DNA of 39,222 nt from an uncultured Ruminococcus sp. (GCA_902791785.1 CADAXH010000001.1:1-39222), one strand, 5' to 3'. Counted from the stretch's first letter, positions 7,892 to 16,346 are shown. The notes: a model not told the origin generated them from the sequence alone. Translations and numbers: made by a program.

Positions 7892-7920
7892 ATTATAATT
7901 ATATTATGTCTTCACAACAA
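7892..7920 (-). promoter_or_regulatory. Promoter of pilin-like gene
   Basis: Minus-strand -35 TTGTTG (7915-7920) and consensus -10 TATAAT (7892-7897) with a 17-bp spacer. The -35 overlaps an AT-rich hairpin (7917-7936) that may be a weak terminator of the upstream lipoprotein gene. Confidence 0.72.
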
Positions 7921-7953
7921 AAATGCTACATTTTGTATCATTTTTTGTATATT

Positions 7954-8892
7954 TTAGTATATAGGGAGATTTTTTACCATATTGTACTGAATGTTGTCTA
8001 TTATGATTATCAGTCTCTGTGCGTTTTTATCAACCTGGTATTTGCATTCAACGCTCGTTCCGTCGCTGTATTTCAGATAAACAGTTCCGCCGTATCCTTT
8101 CCAGGTTCCTGTTATTATCTCCTGACCCAGACGCATTTCAAACTTAAAGTTGTTGTCATAGCTGAAATTGAGCATCATAACGCCTGAAGCGCCGTTGCTT
8201 ATCCATGCTCCTTTGAGTTTTGCGTCATTAGATTTGCTCTCCGACGGATAGTTTGTCAGTTCAAATGTCAGTGTATAGTCACTCTGATTCTCTTTTCCAC
8301 CAAAAAACGAATAGCCGCTGATTTCTTTGCAGTACATCAGCATTGATTCACCGGTGTCATCGAATGTCGGAACAAATACTGCCACCGATGTTACACCTGT
8401 TGCGAGCGAGAAGAAAGAACATGTTATTTCTCCGTTCTCTGCAATTTCATACCTTCCGCAACTCTTGAATTCGTGTCTGAACTCATCTTTGCTTCCGCCG
8501 TATATTACTCCTGATTCAAACAGAAAATTGGATGCGGAACAGTTCATGGTCGGGTCATCAGACTTGACCACTTTCCACAGACGGCACAGCTGCTGTTCAA
8601 TCTGCTTCGGATCAACGACTGGTTCCTCTGTTGTTGTCTCTTCCTCTGTGGTTGTTGTTTCTTCAGTTGTAGTTACTTCTTCGGTTACAGTTGTAACTTC
8701 AACTGTTGTTGTTTCTTCTGTTGTAATCTTTTCTGACTCAGTTGTTTCTGTTGCAATGTCCGCTGTTTCAGAAACGCTTGTAGTTTCTTTGGTTATAACA
8801 GGTTCTGTACTTTCTTCTGTTTTCTTTCCTGCGCAGCCAAACAGCATTACGAGAAATGCAGCCGACAAAATTATTGCAAATGCTTTTTTCAT
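7954..8892 (-). CDS. Lipoprotein with Thr/Glu-rich linker and lipocalin-like C-terminal domain
   Basis: 312-residue predicted surface lipoprotein. The signal peptide ends at a lipobox with lipidated Cys20 (LFGC). Residues about 25-97 are a low-complexity Thr/Glu/Val linker built from units such as TTTEE, which should hold the folded part away from the membrane. The C-terminal two-thirds have the beta-strand pattern and the LKGAW...GTWKGYGGTVYLKYSDG style of lipocalin-like or DUF5640-type domains seen in many Clostridial lipoproteins. AAGGA precedes the ATG. A well-formed promoter and a hairpin followed by six T lie in its leader. Ligand unknown. Confidence 0.86.
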   Translation of the reverse strand: MKKAFAIILSAAFLVMLFGCAGKKTEESTEPVITKETTSVSETADIATETTESEKITTEETTTVEVTTVTEEVTTTEETTTTEEETTTEEPVVDPKQIEQQLCRLWKVVKSDDPTMNCSASNFLFESGVIYGGSKDEFRHEFKSCGRYEIAENGEITCSFFSLATGVTSVAVFVPTFDDTGESMLMYCKEISGYSFFGGKENQSDYTLTFELTNYPSESKSNDAKLKGAWISNGASGVMMLNFSYDNNFKFEMRLGQEIITGTWKGYGGTVYLKYSDGTSVECKYQVDKNAQRLIIIIDNIQYNMVKNLPIY

Positions 8893-8927
8893 AGTATTTT
8901 CCTTCTTTCCATTATGCTAATTCGACG

Positions 8928-8955
8928 AAAAAAGCAATCCGGAATCTCACGGATT
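8928..8955 (-). promoter_or_regulatory. Attenuator-like hairpin in lipoprotein leader
   Basis: On the minus strand AATCCG pairs with CGGATT (8950-8955 with 8936-8941) around an 8-base loop, and GC plus six T follow (8928-8933 as A on the plus strand). It lies about 10 bases after the predicted start site and before the lipoprotein start codon. It looks like a short intrinsic terminator in a leader, but the stem is only 6 bp. Confidence 0.35.
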
Positions 8956-8969
8956 TGTTGTCTACATGA

Positions 8970-8998
8970 ATTATATACTTAATATGTTTTTTCTTCAA
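8970..8998 (-). promoter_or_regulatory. Promoter of lipoprotein gene
   Basis: Minus-strand -35 TTGAAG (8993-8998) and consensus -10 TATAAT (8970-8975) with a 17-bp spacer. It is back to back with the gapA promoter. Confidence 0.75.
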
Positions 8999-9036
8999 TC
9001 CCGAATTCATTTTTCTCCAAAATATCAATTTCGCTA

Positions 9037-9063
9037 TTGTAAATTATCCGAACTTGATATAAA
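9037..9063 (+). promoter_or_regulatory. gapA promoter
   Basis: The -10 is TATAAA (9058-9063) with TGA before it (extended -10). The best -35 is TTGTAA (9037-9042), 15 bp away, shorter than usual, which an extended -10 can tolerate. A strong GGAGG (9105-9109) precedes the start codon. Confidence 0.55.
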
Positions 9064-9119
9064 ATATCTCCGTATGGAAATTTTAAGTTCCAAAATACAA
9101 TCTTGGAGGATTTTTTATT

Positions 9120-10190
9120 ATGGCAGTAAGAGTTGCTATAAACGGATTTGGCAGAATCGGAAGACTTGCATTCCGCCAGATGTTCAATGCTGAGGGTTAT
9201 GAAATCGTTGCTATCAACGACTTGACAAGCCCAAAGATGCTCGCGCATCTTCTTAAATATGATACCGCTCAGGGCGGATACATGGGAAGAATCGGTGAAG
9301 GACTTCACACAGTTGATTCAAAAGAACCGGTTTTCGAAGAAGATGGAAAAACAGTAAAGGTTCCCGGCTCAATCACAGTTGACGGAAAAGAAATCACAAT
9401 ATATGCTATGCCTAAGGCACAGGATCTCCCGTGGGGCGAACTTGATGTTGACGTAGTTCTTGAATGCACAGGATTCTATACATCCAAAGCTAAATCACAG
9501 GCTCACATCGATGCAGGTGCTAAGAAAGTTGTTATTTCAGCTCCCGCAGGCAATGACCTTCCTACAATCGTATACAGCGTAAATGAAAAGACACTTACAA
9601 AAGATGACACAATCATTTCTGCTGCTTCTTGTACAACAAACTGCCTTGCTCCTATGGCTAAGGCTCTCAATGATTATGCTCCTATCCAGAGCGGTATCAT
9701 GAGCACAATCCATGCTTACACAGGCGACCAGATGATTCTCGACGGTCCTCATCGTAAAGGCGACCTCAGAAGAGCTCGTGCAGGCGCTGCAAACATCGTT
9801 CCTAACTCAACAGGCGCTGCTAAGGCAATCGGCCTTGTTATCCCGGAACTCAACGGCAAGCTCATCGGTTCAGCTCAGCGTGTTCCTGTTCCGACAGGTT
9901 CTACAACAATTCTCACAGCTGTAGTTAAGAAAGCTGACGTTACAGTTGAAGGAATCAACGCTGCTATGAAAGCTGCTTCAAATGAATCATACGGATACAA
10001 TGAAGATCAGATCGTTTCTTCTGACGTTATCGGCATGAGATACGGTTCACTCTTTGATGCTACACAGACAATGGTATCAAAGATTGCTGACGACCTCTAT
10101 GAAGTACAGGTTGTTTCATGGTATGACAATGAAAACAGCTACACAAGCCAGATGGTCAGAACAATCAAATATTTTGCTGAACTCAAATAA
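9120..10190 (+). CDS. gapA: Type I glyceraldehyde-3-phosphate dehydrogenase
   Basis: 356-residue glycolytic enzyme converting glyceraldehyde-3-phosphate, phosphate and NAD+ to 1,3-bisphosphoglycerate in the cytoplasm. The N-terminal NAD-binding motif VAINGFGRIGR, the catalytic Cys171 in SAASCTTNCLAP and the base His198 in STIHAYTGDQ are all present. It is about 20 residues longer than the common 335-residue form because of extra sequence around residues 60-90 in the NAD domain (EGLHTVDSKEP...), a known variant in Clostridia. Codon use looks biased (many GCT, AAC, CTC), as expected for high expression. A terminator follows at once. Confidence 0.98.
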   Translation: MAVRVAINGFGRIGRLAFRQMFNAEGYEIVAINDLTSPKMLAHLLKYDTAQGGYMGRIGEGLHTVDSKEPVFEEDGKTVKVPGSITVDGKEITIYAMPKAQDLPWGELDVDVVLECTGFYTSKAKSQAHIDAGAKKVVISAPAGNDLPTIVYSVNEKTLTKDDTIISAASCTTNCLAPMAKALNDYAPIQSGIMSTIHAYTGDQMILDGPHRKGDLRRARAGAANIVPNSTGAAKAIGLVIPELNGKLIGSAQRVPVPTGSTTILTAVVKKADVTVEGINAAMKAASNESYGYNEDQIVSSDVIGMRYGSLFDATQTMVSKIADDLYEVQVVSWYDNENSYTSQMVRTIKYFAELK

Positions 10191-10206
10191 TCTGAATTTA
10201 CTTTAT

Positions 10207-10239
10207 AAATATGGCAGGCTGATGTCTGCCATATTTTTT
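10207..10239 (+). terminator. gapA intrinsic terminator
   Basis: An 11-bp stem (10207-10217 with 10226-10236) with an 8-base loop and a T-run to 10239. The ribosome-binding site of the next gene starts at the following base. Confidence 0.9.
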
Positions 10240-10249
10240 GGAGAATGCC

Positions 10250-12352
10250 ATGAAAAAATATGTTTTTAGAGAAGCTCTTCCCGTCTGGGCCAAAGGCAGG
10301 GAAAAAGAAATGAATTTGTGGCTCGACTTTGAAGCAACGGTGCCAAAGAGCGACAACTGCGTTCTTTGCCTGACAGGGAGCACAAACTATTCCATCAGAG
10401 TAAACGGCGAGTTTTTTGCATTTGGCCCCGCCAGATGCGGAAAAGGATTCTACAGGGTCGATGAACTGGATCTTTCCAAAGTACTGACTGAAAAGCAGAA
10501 CAAGCTGACCATCAGGGTTGCAGGATACTATTTCGCTTCATTCTATACTTTTGAACAGGATTCTTTTCTCTGCGCTGAAGTAGTTGAAAACGGAAAGGTT
10601 ATACTGTCAACCGGACACGGCGGTTTTGAATGTTCAGCTGTACCTGAATACGAGCAGAAGGCTCAGAAGTTCAGTTTGCAGAGAACATTTGTGGAAACAT
10701 ACAATATAGGAGCACCTGCTCTTCCCAAGCCTGAACTGGCAGTTTATCCACATAAGGAGTACATATTCCGCGATTCCGATTACAATACATACTTCCCCGT
10801 ATATGCTGACAGAATTATAGCAAAAGGACAGTTTCATGTAGGCGACCACAAAAGCGAATTCAGGTATCCCTACTACATAAACAGGAATGATTACAAAGCA
10901 TATTTCAGAGAACCTGAAACAGATGTTGCACTGATTTCGAGAAATATCGACCAGGATTCACTTGAAGACTACACTGCAGATGTATGCGGTGCACGTCTGA
11001 ATGAAGGCGAATACTACATGATTAAAATGCCTTACAATGTTACAGGCATGATTTCCATCACAGTTGACTGCGAAGGTGAGTGTGAACTTCTAATAAGACA
11101 TGACGAACTTCTGAGAGAAGGTCCGAAAACAAATATCAACTGGCGTGTTTCAAACACACTTGCCAACAACCTGATAAGAATCAAAGGAAAAGGAACGCAC
11201 CGGATTGAAACTCTTGAACCTTATACTATGCAATATGTTGAAATATATGCGCTAAAAGGTTCATTTACACTCAAAGACTATCACATCATCTTTTTCGGAG
11301 CAGACGAACCGAATGTCAGATACAACGGAAAGGATGAGATTGTCCAAAAGATATTTGATGCAGCTGTAATGACATACAGGGAGAACACTTTCACCGTATT
11401 CATGGACTGCCCGGAAAGAGAAAGAGCAGGCTGGCTGTGCGACAGTTTCTTCACGTCAAGAGTTGAAAAGACTCTATACGGAAAGAGCACGATAGAGCAT
11501 GTTTTCCTGGAGAATTTCCTTCTTCCGGATAAATTCGATGACATTCCTGAAGGTATGCTGCCAATGTGTTACCCAGGTGATTCATTCACAAAGCAATATA
11601 TAAATACCTGGGCAATGTGGTATGTAATCGAACTGAAAGAATACTATGACAGAACACGGGACAAAGCTTTGATAGACCAGGCAAAGGAACGGGTGTACAG
11701 ACTTAAATCCTGGATTGAACAGTACATAAACGATTCCGGACTGATTGAAAAGATTCCTGGATGGACTTTCGTTGAGTGGTCGCATGCCAATGACCTGACA
11801 ATGGACGTCAACTACCCTGTCAACATGGTTTACTCAGGAATGCTCGAAGCCATGGCATCTCTGTACGGAGACAAAGCATGTCAAAAGCAGTGCGAAGAAA
11901 TCCGGAAGACTATAAACGAACAGGCGCTGATTGGTGACTTCTACTGCGACAACGCAGTCAGGGACGAAAACGGCAATCTCAAATTGTCGGGCGAGATAAC
12001 GGAAGTCTGTCAGTATTATGCATTTTTCTTCAATGTGGCAACAAAAGAAAAGAATCCAAGACTGTGGAATATTCTTATCAATGATTTCGGTCCCGATCGT
12101 GCTGAAAAAGGTCTCTGGAAAGAAATCTGGCCTGCCAATGCATTCATAGGAAACTACCTGAGACTGGAAATACTTTACAGAAACAAATTCTATGAAACTT
12201 TGCTCGAGAACATCAAAGGATATTTCCAAGCAATGGCCGAACAGACGGGAACCCTCTGGGAGTATATGGCTCCACAGGCAAGCTGCTGTCATGGTTTTGC
12301 ATCTCATGTCCTCTACTGGCTTGACGGCATGGGAATGATTGACCATAACTGA
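10250..12352 (+). CDS. GH78-family alpha-L-rhamnosidase-like protein
   Basis: 700-residue intracellular protein with no signal peptide. N-terminal beta-sandwich regions (to about residue 340) resemble GH78 accessory domains, followed by an (alpha/alpha)6 catalytic barrel. The motif DCPERERAGWLCD at 386-398 keeps the acidic triad spacing D-x4-E-x6-D (Asp386, Glu391, Asp398) known as functionally important in the Bacillus enzyme RhaB, and Glu671 in LWEYM fits the GH78 general-base position. It would remove terminal alpha-L-rhamnose from glycosides that reach the cytoplasm. I start at the ATG at 10250 behind GGAG; an in-frame TTG at 10238 is inside the terminator tail. No promoter is visible between gapA and this gene. 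Substrate specificity is uncertain. Confidence 0.88.
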   Translation: MKKYVFREALPVWAKGREKEMNLWLDFEATVPKSDNCVLCLTGSTNYSIRVNGEFFAFGPARCGKGFYRVDELDLSKVLTEKQNKLTIRVAGYYFASFYTFEQDSFLCAEVVENGKVILSTGHGGFECSAVPEYEQKAQKFSLQRTFVETYNIGAPALPKPELAVYPHKEYIFRDSDYNTYFPVYADRIIAKGQFHVGDHKSEFRYPYYINRNDYKAYFREPETDVALISRNIDQDSLEDYTADVCGARLNEGEYYMIKMPYNVTGMISITVDCEGECELLIRHDELLREGPKTNINWRVSNTLANNLIRIKGKGTHRIETLEPYTMQYVEIYALKGSFTLKDYHIIFFGADEPNVRYNGKDEIVQKIFDAAVMTYRENTFTVFMDCPERERAGWLCDSFFTSRVEKTLYGKSTIEHVFLENFLLPDKFDDIPEGMLPMCYPGDSFTKQYINTWAMWYVIELKEYYDRTRDKALIDQAKERVYRLKSWIEQYINDSGLIEKIPGWTFVEWSHANDLTMDVNYPVNMVYSGMLEAMASLYGDKACQKQCEEIRKTINEQALIGDFYCDNAVRDENGNLKLSGEITEVCQYYAFFFNVATKEKNPRLWNILINDFGPDRAEKGLWKEIWPANAFIGNYLRLEILYRNKFYETLLENIKGYFQAMAEQTGTLWEYMAPQASCCHGFASHVLYWLDGMGMIDHN

Positions 12353-12365
12353 TTCATATTTGTTC

Positions 12366-12401
12366 AAACAGAAGCGCTGTATTTCCGGTGCTTCTGTTTT
12401 T
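12366..12401 (+). terminator. Intrinsic terminator after first GH78 gene
   Basis: A 10-bp stem (12366-12375 with 12390-12399) with a 14-base loop runs into five T (12397-12401). Confidence 0.88.
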
Positions 12402-12405
12402 GCAT

Positions 12406-12429
12406 TTTATGCATTTTTTGTTGCATAAA
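12406..12429. repeat. 8-bp inverted repeat over the tlyA -35 element
   Basis: TTTATGCA (12406-12413) and TGCATAAA (12422-12429) are perfect inverted arms with 8 bases between them. The right arm covers most of the -35 hexamer of the tlyA promoter, so it could be an operator. No regulator is identified for it. Confidence 0.5.
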
Positions 12430-12449
12430 TGAATAAAACGTGATACAAT
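12421..12449 (+). promoter_or_regulatory. Promoter of tlyA-nadK-argR-recN
   Basis: -35 TTGCAT (12421-12426) and -10 TACAAT (12444-12449) with a 17-bp spacer ending in TGA (extended -10). It is the only clear promoter before four closely spaced genes. Confidence 0.78.
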
Positions 12450-12481
12450 ACCTTATATATATAACAGAGGATGTTTTTCGG

Positions 12482-13279
12482 ATGCGTGCTGATGTATTTT
12501 TGTATAAAAGTGGTATAGCAAAAAGCAGAACATCTGCCCAGTCATACATAGAATCAGGCGTATTGTATAAAGGAAAAAGAATAGACAAGCCTTCATTTGA
12601 CATTCCCGATGACACCTGCCCTGACGAGATTACCATATTGAGTCCGGCAAAATATGTCGGAAGAGGCGGTCTTAAACTGGAGAAAGCGATTGAATATTTC
12701 GGAATTGACGTCAAAGAAAAAACTGTTGTCGATCTTGGCGCTTCTACGGGAGGATTCACTGACTGCCTTCTTAAAAGCGGCGCTTCAAAAGTATATGCTG
12801 TTGACGTAGGGCACGACCAGCTTGACTCTTCCCTTTGCTCAGACAAAAGGGTAATAAATCTCGAGGGGACGGATGCCAGAACAATAACCGGGCAAATGTT
12901 CACAGAAGACATTTCAATTATCTGTTCGGATCTGTCTTTCATATCTCAGACAAAAGTATTTGCCGCAGTTTCTGATGTTCTGACCGACGGAGGATTGTTC
13001 GTCAGCCTCATAAAGCCACAGTTTGAAGCGGGTCACATTCACGCAAAAAACGGAATAATCAAGGATGTGAAAATTCATTTATCAGTAATTCACAACATAA
13101 TAGAAGAAGCAGAAAAATATAATCTCTATGCGGAGAATTTCACAATATCGCCTGTAAAGGGCGGAGACGGAAACACTGAATATCTCATTCTTTTGAAAAA
13201 GAACGGAAAAAGAATGGTTTCAGAAGAAAATATATTAAACACAGTTAAAAGCGAGGGCAAAAATGGAAGAAAGAATTAA
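12482..13279 (+). CDS. tlyA: TlyA family rRNA 2'-O-methyltransferase
   Basis: 265-residue protein with an N-terminal S4 RNA-binding domain (about 1-58) and a FtsJ-like Rossmann methyltransferase domain. The SAM motif VVDLGASTGG is at 82-91 and the KPQFE motif near the C-terminus carries the expected catalytic Lys. TlyA members 2'-O-methylate cytidines of 16S and/or 23S rRNA; older annotation as hemolysin is misleading. I start at the ATG at 12482 after AGAGGA; the longer reading from 12440 would begin inside the promoter. It overlaps nadK by 17 bases and opens the tlyA-nadK-argR-recN operon common in Clostridia. Confidence 0.93.
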   Translation: MRADVFLYKSGIAKSRTSAQSYIESGVLYKGKRIDKPSFDIPDDTCPDEITILSPAKYVGRGGLKLEKAIEYFGIDVKEKTVVDLGASTGGFTDCLLKSGASKVYAVDVGHDQLDSSLCSDKRVINLEGTDARTITGQMFTEDISIICSDLSFISQTKVFAAVSDVLTDGGLFVSLIKPQFEAGHIHAKNGIIKDVKIHLSVIHNIIEEAEKYNLYAENFTISPVKGGDGNTEYLILLKKNGKRMVSEENILNTVKSEGKNGRKN

Positions 13280-14138
13280 GAGCGCTGCCATCTTTCCAAA
13301 CCCGGACAAAGACCCGGATTTTTCTTACACCAAGGAAGCGGTAAGAGTACTCACGGCGGCAGGAATCAAAGTTTGTGCAGACAGAAGATATCACTACTCT
13401 ATAGGGGAAAGACCCGGCGCAGTTGAGTACTACACATATATTGAAGACATGCTCAATGCTTCAGATTTTATAGTTGTACTCGGAGGTGACGGAACAATCC
13501 TGGAAATATGCGAAAGAGCCGCTCTTCACGAACTGCCAATAGTGGGCATTAACCTCGGCCATCTCGGATTTCTTGCAGCTGTAGAAAAAGACAACCTGGA
13601 AGAACTTTCCAAACTTGCAACCGATGAATACACCATTGACGAGAGAATGATGATGGAAATCCAGATTAGGGACGGAAGCATAACAAGAGAACTCTGCGCA
13701 CTGAATGACATAGTTGTATCAAGCAGCGTGAGTTCAAAAATTGCAAGTTTTGAAATATGCTGCGACGGATATTCCGCCATTGATCTGAAGGCGGACGGCA
13801 TCATAGTTGCAACCCCCACAGGCTCAACCGCTTATTCACTTTCAGCAGGCGGCCCTGTCATCGACACTTCAACTGAGACTTTCTGCGTCACACCAATCTG
13901 TCCGCACTCATTCTCTTCAAGGCCCGTTGTCTTCTCAGGAAACTCTTCCCTGACGATCAAGGGATCAACACAGTACAAACAAACGGATATCTGCGTTTGT
14001 GCAGACGGCAAGGAAGTATTCAAAGTCTCAGAAAACGCAGTGGTTGAAGTAATAAAGAGCGATTTGATAACAAGGCTCATAAGACTTGGCAGAAACCGTT
14101 TCTATGACATATTAAGCACAAAAATGTTCGGAAAGTGA
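13263..14138 (+). CDS. nadK: NAD kinase
   Basis: 291-residue ATP-NAD kinase that makes NADP+. The invariant GGDG is at 74-77 (VVLGGDGTILE), followed by NLGHLGF and the second core motif PTGSTAYSLSAGGP. The start ATG is inside the end of tlyA with GAGGG just upstream, so the two are translationally coupled. It supplies NADP while the distant nadABC operon in this window supplies NAD. Confidence 0.97.
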   Translation: MEERIKSAAIFPNPDKDPDFSYTKEAVRVLTAAGIKVCADRRYHYSIGERPGAVEYYTYIEDMLNASDFIVVLGGDGTILEICERAALHELPIVGINLGHLGFLAAVEKDNLEELSKLATDEYTIDERMMMEIQIRDGSITRELCALNDIVVSSSVSSKIASFEICCDGYSAIDLKADGIIVATPTGSTAYSLSAGGPVIDTSTETFCVTPICPHSFSSRPVVFSGNSSLTIKGSTQYKQTDICVCADGKEVFKVSENAVVEVIKSDLITRLIRLGRNRFYDILSTKMFGK

Positions 14139-14147
14139 TAATAAAAT

Positions 14148-14600
14148 ATGAAAAACAGCAGACACGCAAAAATACTTGAAATAATAAGCAACGAAGACAT
14201 TGATACACAGGAACTGTTGTCACAGAGACTGAGAGAATGCGGTTATGACGTCACCCAGGCCACTGTATCAAGAGACATCAACCAGCTTGGTCTTCTGAAA
14301 AAGCCCGGTGGCATTAATCACTATAAATATGTGGCTCCAGAATCAAAAGAGACAATTTTCGAGTCAAAATACAACAGCATTCTGAGAGAGACTGTCACTT
14401 CTTCCGACTATGCAGGCAACATAATAGTAATCAAGACGTTTCCGGGTATGGCAAACGCTGCTGCTGCAGCAATTGACCATGTTGCCAAGAACAGAATTGT
14501 GGGCAGCCTTGCAGGAGATGATACTATATTCATCGTTACAAAAACAGAAGAAGAAGCGCTTTTCTTCTCAAACCAGATCAATGAATCTCTGAAAAAATAA
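14148..14600 (+). CDS. argR: Arginine repressor
   Basis: 150-residue ArgR/AhrC. The N-terminal winged-helix DNA-binding domain (about 1-70) contains the TVSRDINQLGL recognition segment. The C-terminal hexamerisation and arginine-binding domain has the AAAAAIDH and IVGSLAGDDTIFIV blocks, including the GDDT arginine-contact motif. It regulates arginine synthesis and breakdown; no arg genes are in the window. The gene lies 9 bases after nadK with a weak ribosome-binding site, and 19 bases before recN, the usual Firmicute order. Confidence 0.97.
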   Translation: MKNSRHAKILEIISNEDIDTQELLSQRLRECGYDVTQATVSRDINQLGLLKKPGGINHYKYVAPESKETIFESKYNSILRETVTSSDYAGNIIVIKTFPGMANAAAAAIDHVAKNRIVGSLAGDDTIFIVTKTEEEALFFSNQINESLKK

Positions 14601-14619
14601 TTACCAGAAGGATTAAACC

Positions 14620-16290
14620 ATGTTATCTGAGCTGCAGATAAACAATATAGCCATAATCAAGGAGCAAACTTTAAAATTTGCTCCTGGTTTTAATGTTCTG
14701 ACCGGCGAAACCGGTGCGGGAAAATCCATAATCATAGGCTCGGTCGGCCTTATCACCGGAGCTAGGGCATCGAGAGAGAGTCTGAGGTCCGGAGAAAAGA
14801 AAGCAGTTGTCACCGCATTATTCACAGACATCAGCAGCCACACGCAATCACAGCTTGAACAATTCGGAATAACAGTCGAAAACAACGAACTCTCCATTTC
14901 CAGAGAGATAAATGAATCAGGCAACGGAGCTGCAAGAATAAACGGCAAATCAATACCGGTTTCCCAACTGAAAGACATTACTCCTCTTCTCATCAACATC
15001 CACGGGCAGCATGCCAGCCAGGCATTGCTCGATGAAGAAAACCACATCAAATACCTTGACGAATTTTCAGATGTTGAAAAAGAGCTCAGTGATTACTCTG
15101 TGCTTTTTTCCAAAGCATCGGATATAAAGTCAAGAATTGCCGATCTCACCAAAGACACCAGAGAAAAAAACAGACGGATCGAAATGCTGAAATTTCAGAT
15201 TGGTGAAATCGGGGATGCATCTTTGAAGTCCGGCGAGGAAGAAGAACTTGACAGACTGAGAATCAAAGCGGAAAATGCTGAAAAGCTCTCCAAATACGCC
15301 AAATTCGTTTATAAGGCACTCTACAGGAATGAAAAAGGAAATTCCGCATCAGACCTTGCTGTAAAAGCTACCGAAGCACTGGGCGCTTTGAGCGATGTTC
15401 TTCCCAAGTCCTCTGAGTATTCAGACTATCTGACAAATTTCACTTACATGTGCGAAGACATTGCAGAGACCGTCATGAAAGAATGCGGAACAGACATCAA
15501 GGATCCAGAAAAGCTTCTTGATCAGATTGAATCAAGACTTGATTTAATAAGAACACTGAAAAGAAAATACGGAAACACCGTAGAAGAAATAGTCGAATTC
15601 AAGGACAAAGCCGAAAAAGAACTGAACACACTGGAAACGGCAGATGACACGATTGTTGACCTGAAAAACGAGCTTGATACTATTACCAAAGAAATGGCTT
15701 CCATTTCGACTGTCATATCAAAGAAAAGAAGGATGGCGGCAGATGCACTGGAAGAACGGATGACAAAGGAGCTTATGTTCCTGGAAATGAATAAGGTTCG
15801 TTTTTCAGTAGACATGGCCAAATCTGATATTTACAGGCCCGACGGGACAGATGTTGTAAGATTCCTCATTTCTGCTAATGCCGGGGAGCCTCTCGCACCT
15901 CTTGCGAAAATCGCTTCAGGCGGCGAACTGTCGAGAACCATGCTCGCATTAAAGAGTGCCCTTTCAGACAAAGAAAAAACCCCAACCCTGATTTTCGATG
16001 AAATAGATACCGGAATATCCGGCAAGACATCGTACAAGCTTGGAGTCAAACTGAAATCGTGTTCAGAAACAGCTCAGGTCATCTGCGTCACCCATTCTCC
16101 CCAGATTGCTTCTCAGGCGGACTGCCACATGCTTGTTTCAAAACATGAAGAAAACGGCAGGACCCTGACAGTTGTCAAAGAACTTAACAAAGAAGGAAGA
16201 ATCAGGGAAATTGCGAGAATAATAGGATCTGAGAAAATCACCGACAAGACGCTTAAAGCTGCTGAAGAAATGCTTTGCGAAAACAAATAG
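14620..16290 (+). CDS. recN: DNA repair protein RecN
   Basis: 556-residue SMC-like ATPase that acts early in double-strand-break repair. Walker A GETGAGKS is at 29-36, and the ABC signature ASGGELSRT precedes Walker B (LIFDEIDTGISG, Asp460-Glu461). The middle, about 150-400, is the antiparallel coiled coil. AGAAGGA precedes the ATG. It is the last gene of its operon and is followed by a strong terminator. Confidence 0.97.
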   Translation: MLSELQINNIAIIKEQTLKFAPGFNVLTGETGAGKSIIIGSVGLITGARASRESLRSGEKKAVVTALFTDISSHTQSQLEQFGITVENNELSISREINESGNGAARINGKSIPVSQLKDITPLLINIHGQHASQALLDEENHIKYLDEFSDVEKELSDYSVLFSKASDIKSRIADLTKDTREKNRRIEMLKFQIGEIGDASLKSGEEEELDRLRIKAENAEKLSKYAKFVYKALYRNEKGNSASDLAVKATEALGALSDVLPKSSEYSDYLTNFTYMCEDIAETVMKECGTDIKDPEKLLDQIESRLDLIRTLKRKYGNTVEEIVEFKDKAEKELNTLETADDTIVDLKNELDTITKEMASISTVISKKRRMAADALEERMTKELMFLEMNKVRFSVDMAKSDIYRPDGTDVVRFLISANAGEPLAPLAKIASGGELSRTMLALKSALSDKEKTPTLIFDEIDTGISGKTSYKLGVKLKSCSETAQVICVTHSPQIASQADCHMLVSKHEENGRTLTVVKELNKEGRIREIARIIGSEKITDKTLKAAEEMLCENK

Positions 16291-16296
16291 TAAAAC

Positions 16297-16325
16297 GGGG
16301 CTACACAAGTAGCCCCACTGTTTTT
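16297..16325 (+). terminator. Intrinsic terminator after recN
   Basis: Stem GGGGCTAC/GTAGCCCC with an ACAA loop (16297-16316) is followed by ACTG and five T. On the minus strand the hairpin is followed by GTTTTA, so it probably also ends the convergent lipoprotein gene, less efficiently. Confidence 0.92.
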
Positions 16326-16346
16326 AATTGTCTGTTTCGCTTTTAA

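Noticed and set aside
7917..7936. Intrinsic terminator after the first lipoprotein gene
   Set aside because: The ACAAAATG/CATTTTTGT hairpin is very AT-rich and has no proper T-run; listed only as a possible weak element overlapping the pilin promoter.
8327..8920. 197-codon plus-strand frame rich in Val and Ser
   Set aside because: It is the complement of the Thr/Glu linker and adjacent domain of the lipoprotein; low complexity on both strands keeps it open.
10238..10249. TTG at 10238 as start of the first GH78 gene
   Set aside because: It lies within the T-run and Shine-Dalgarno; the ATG at 10250 is correctly spaced from GGAG.
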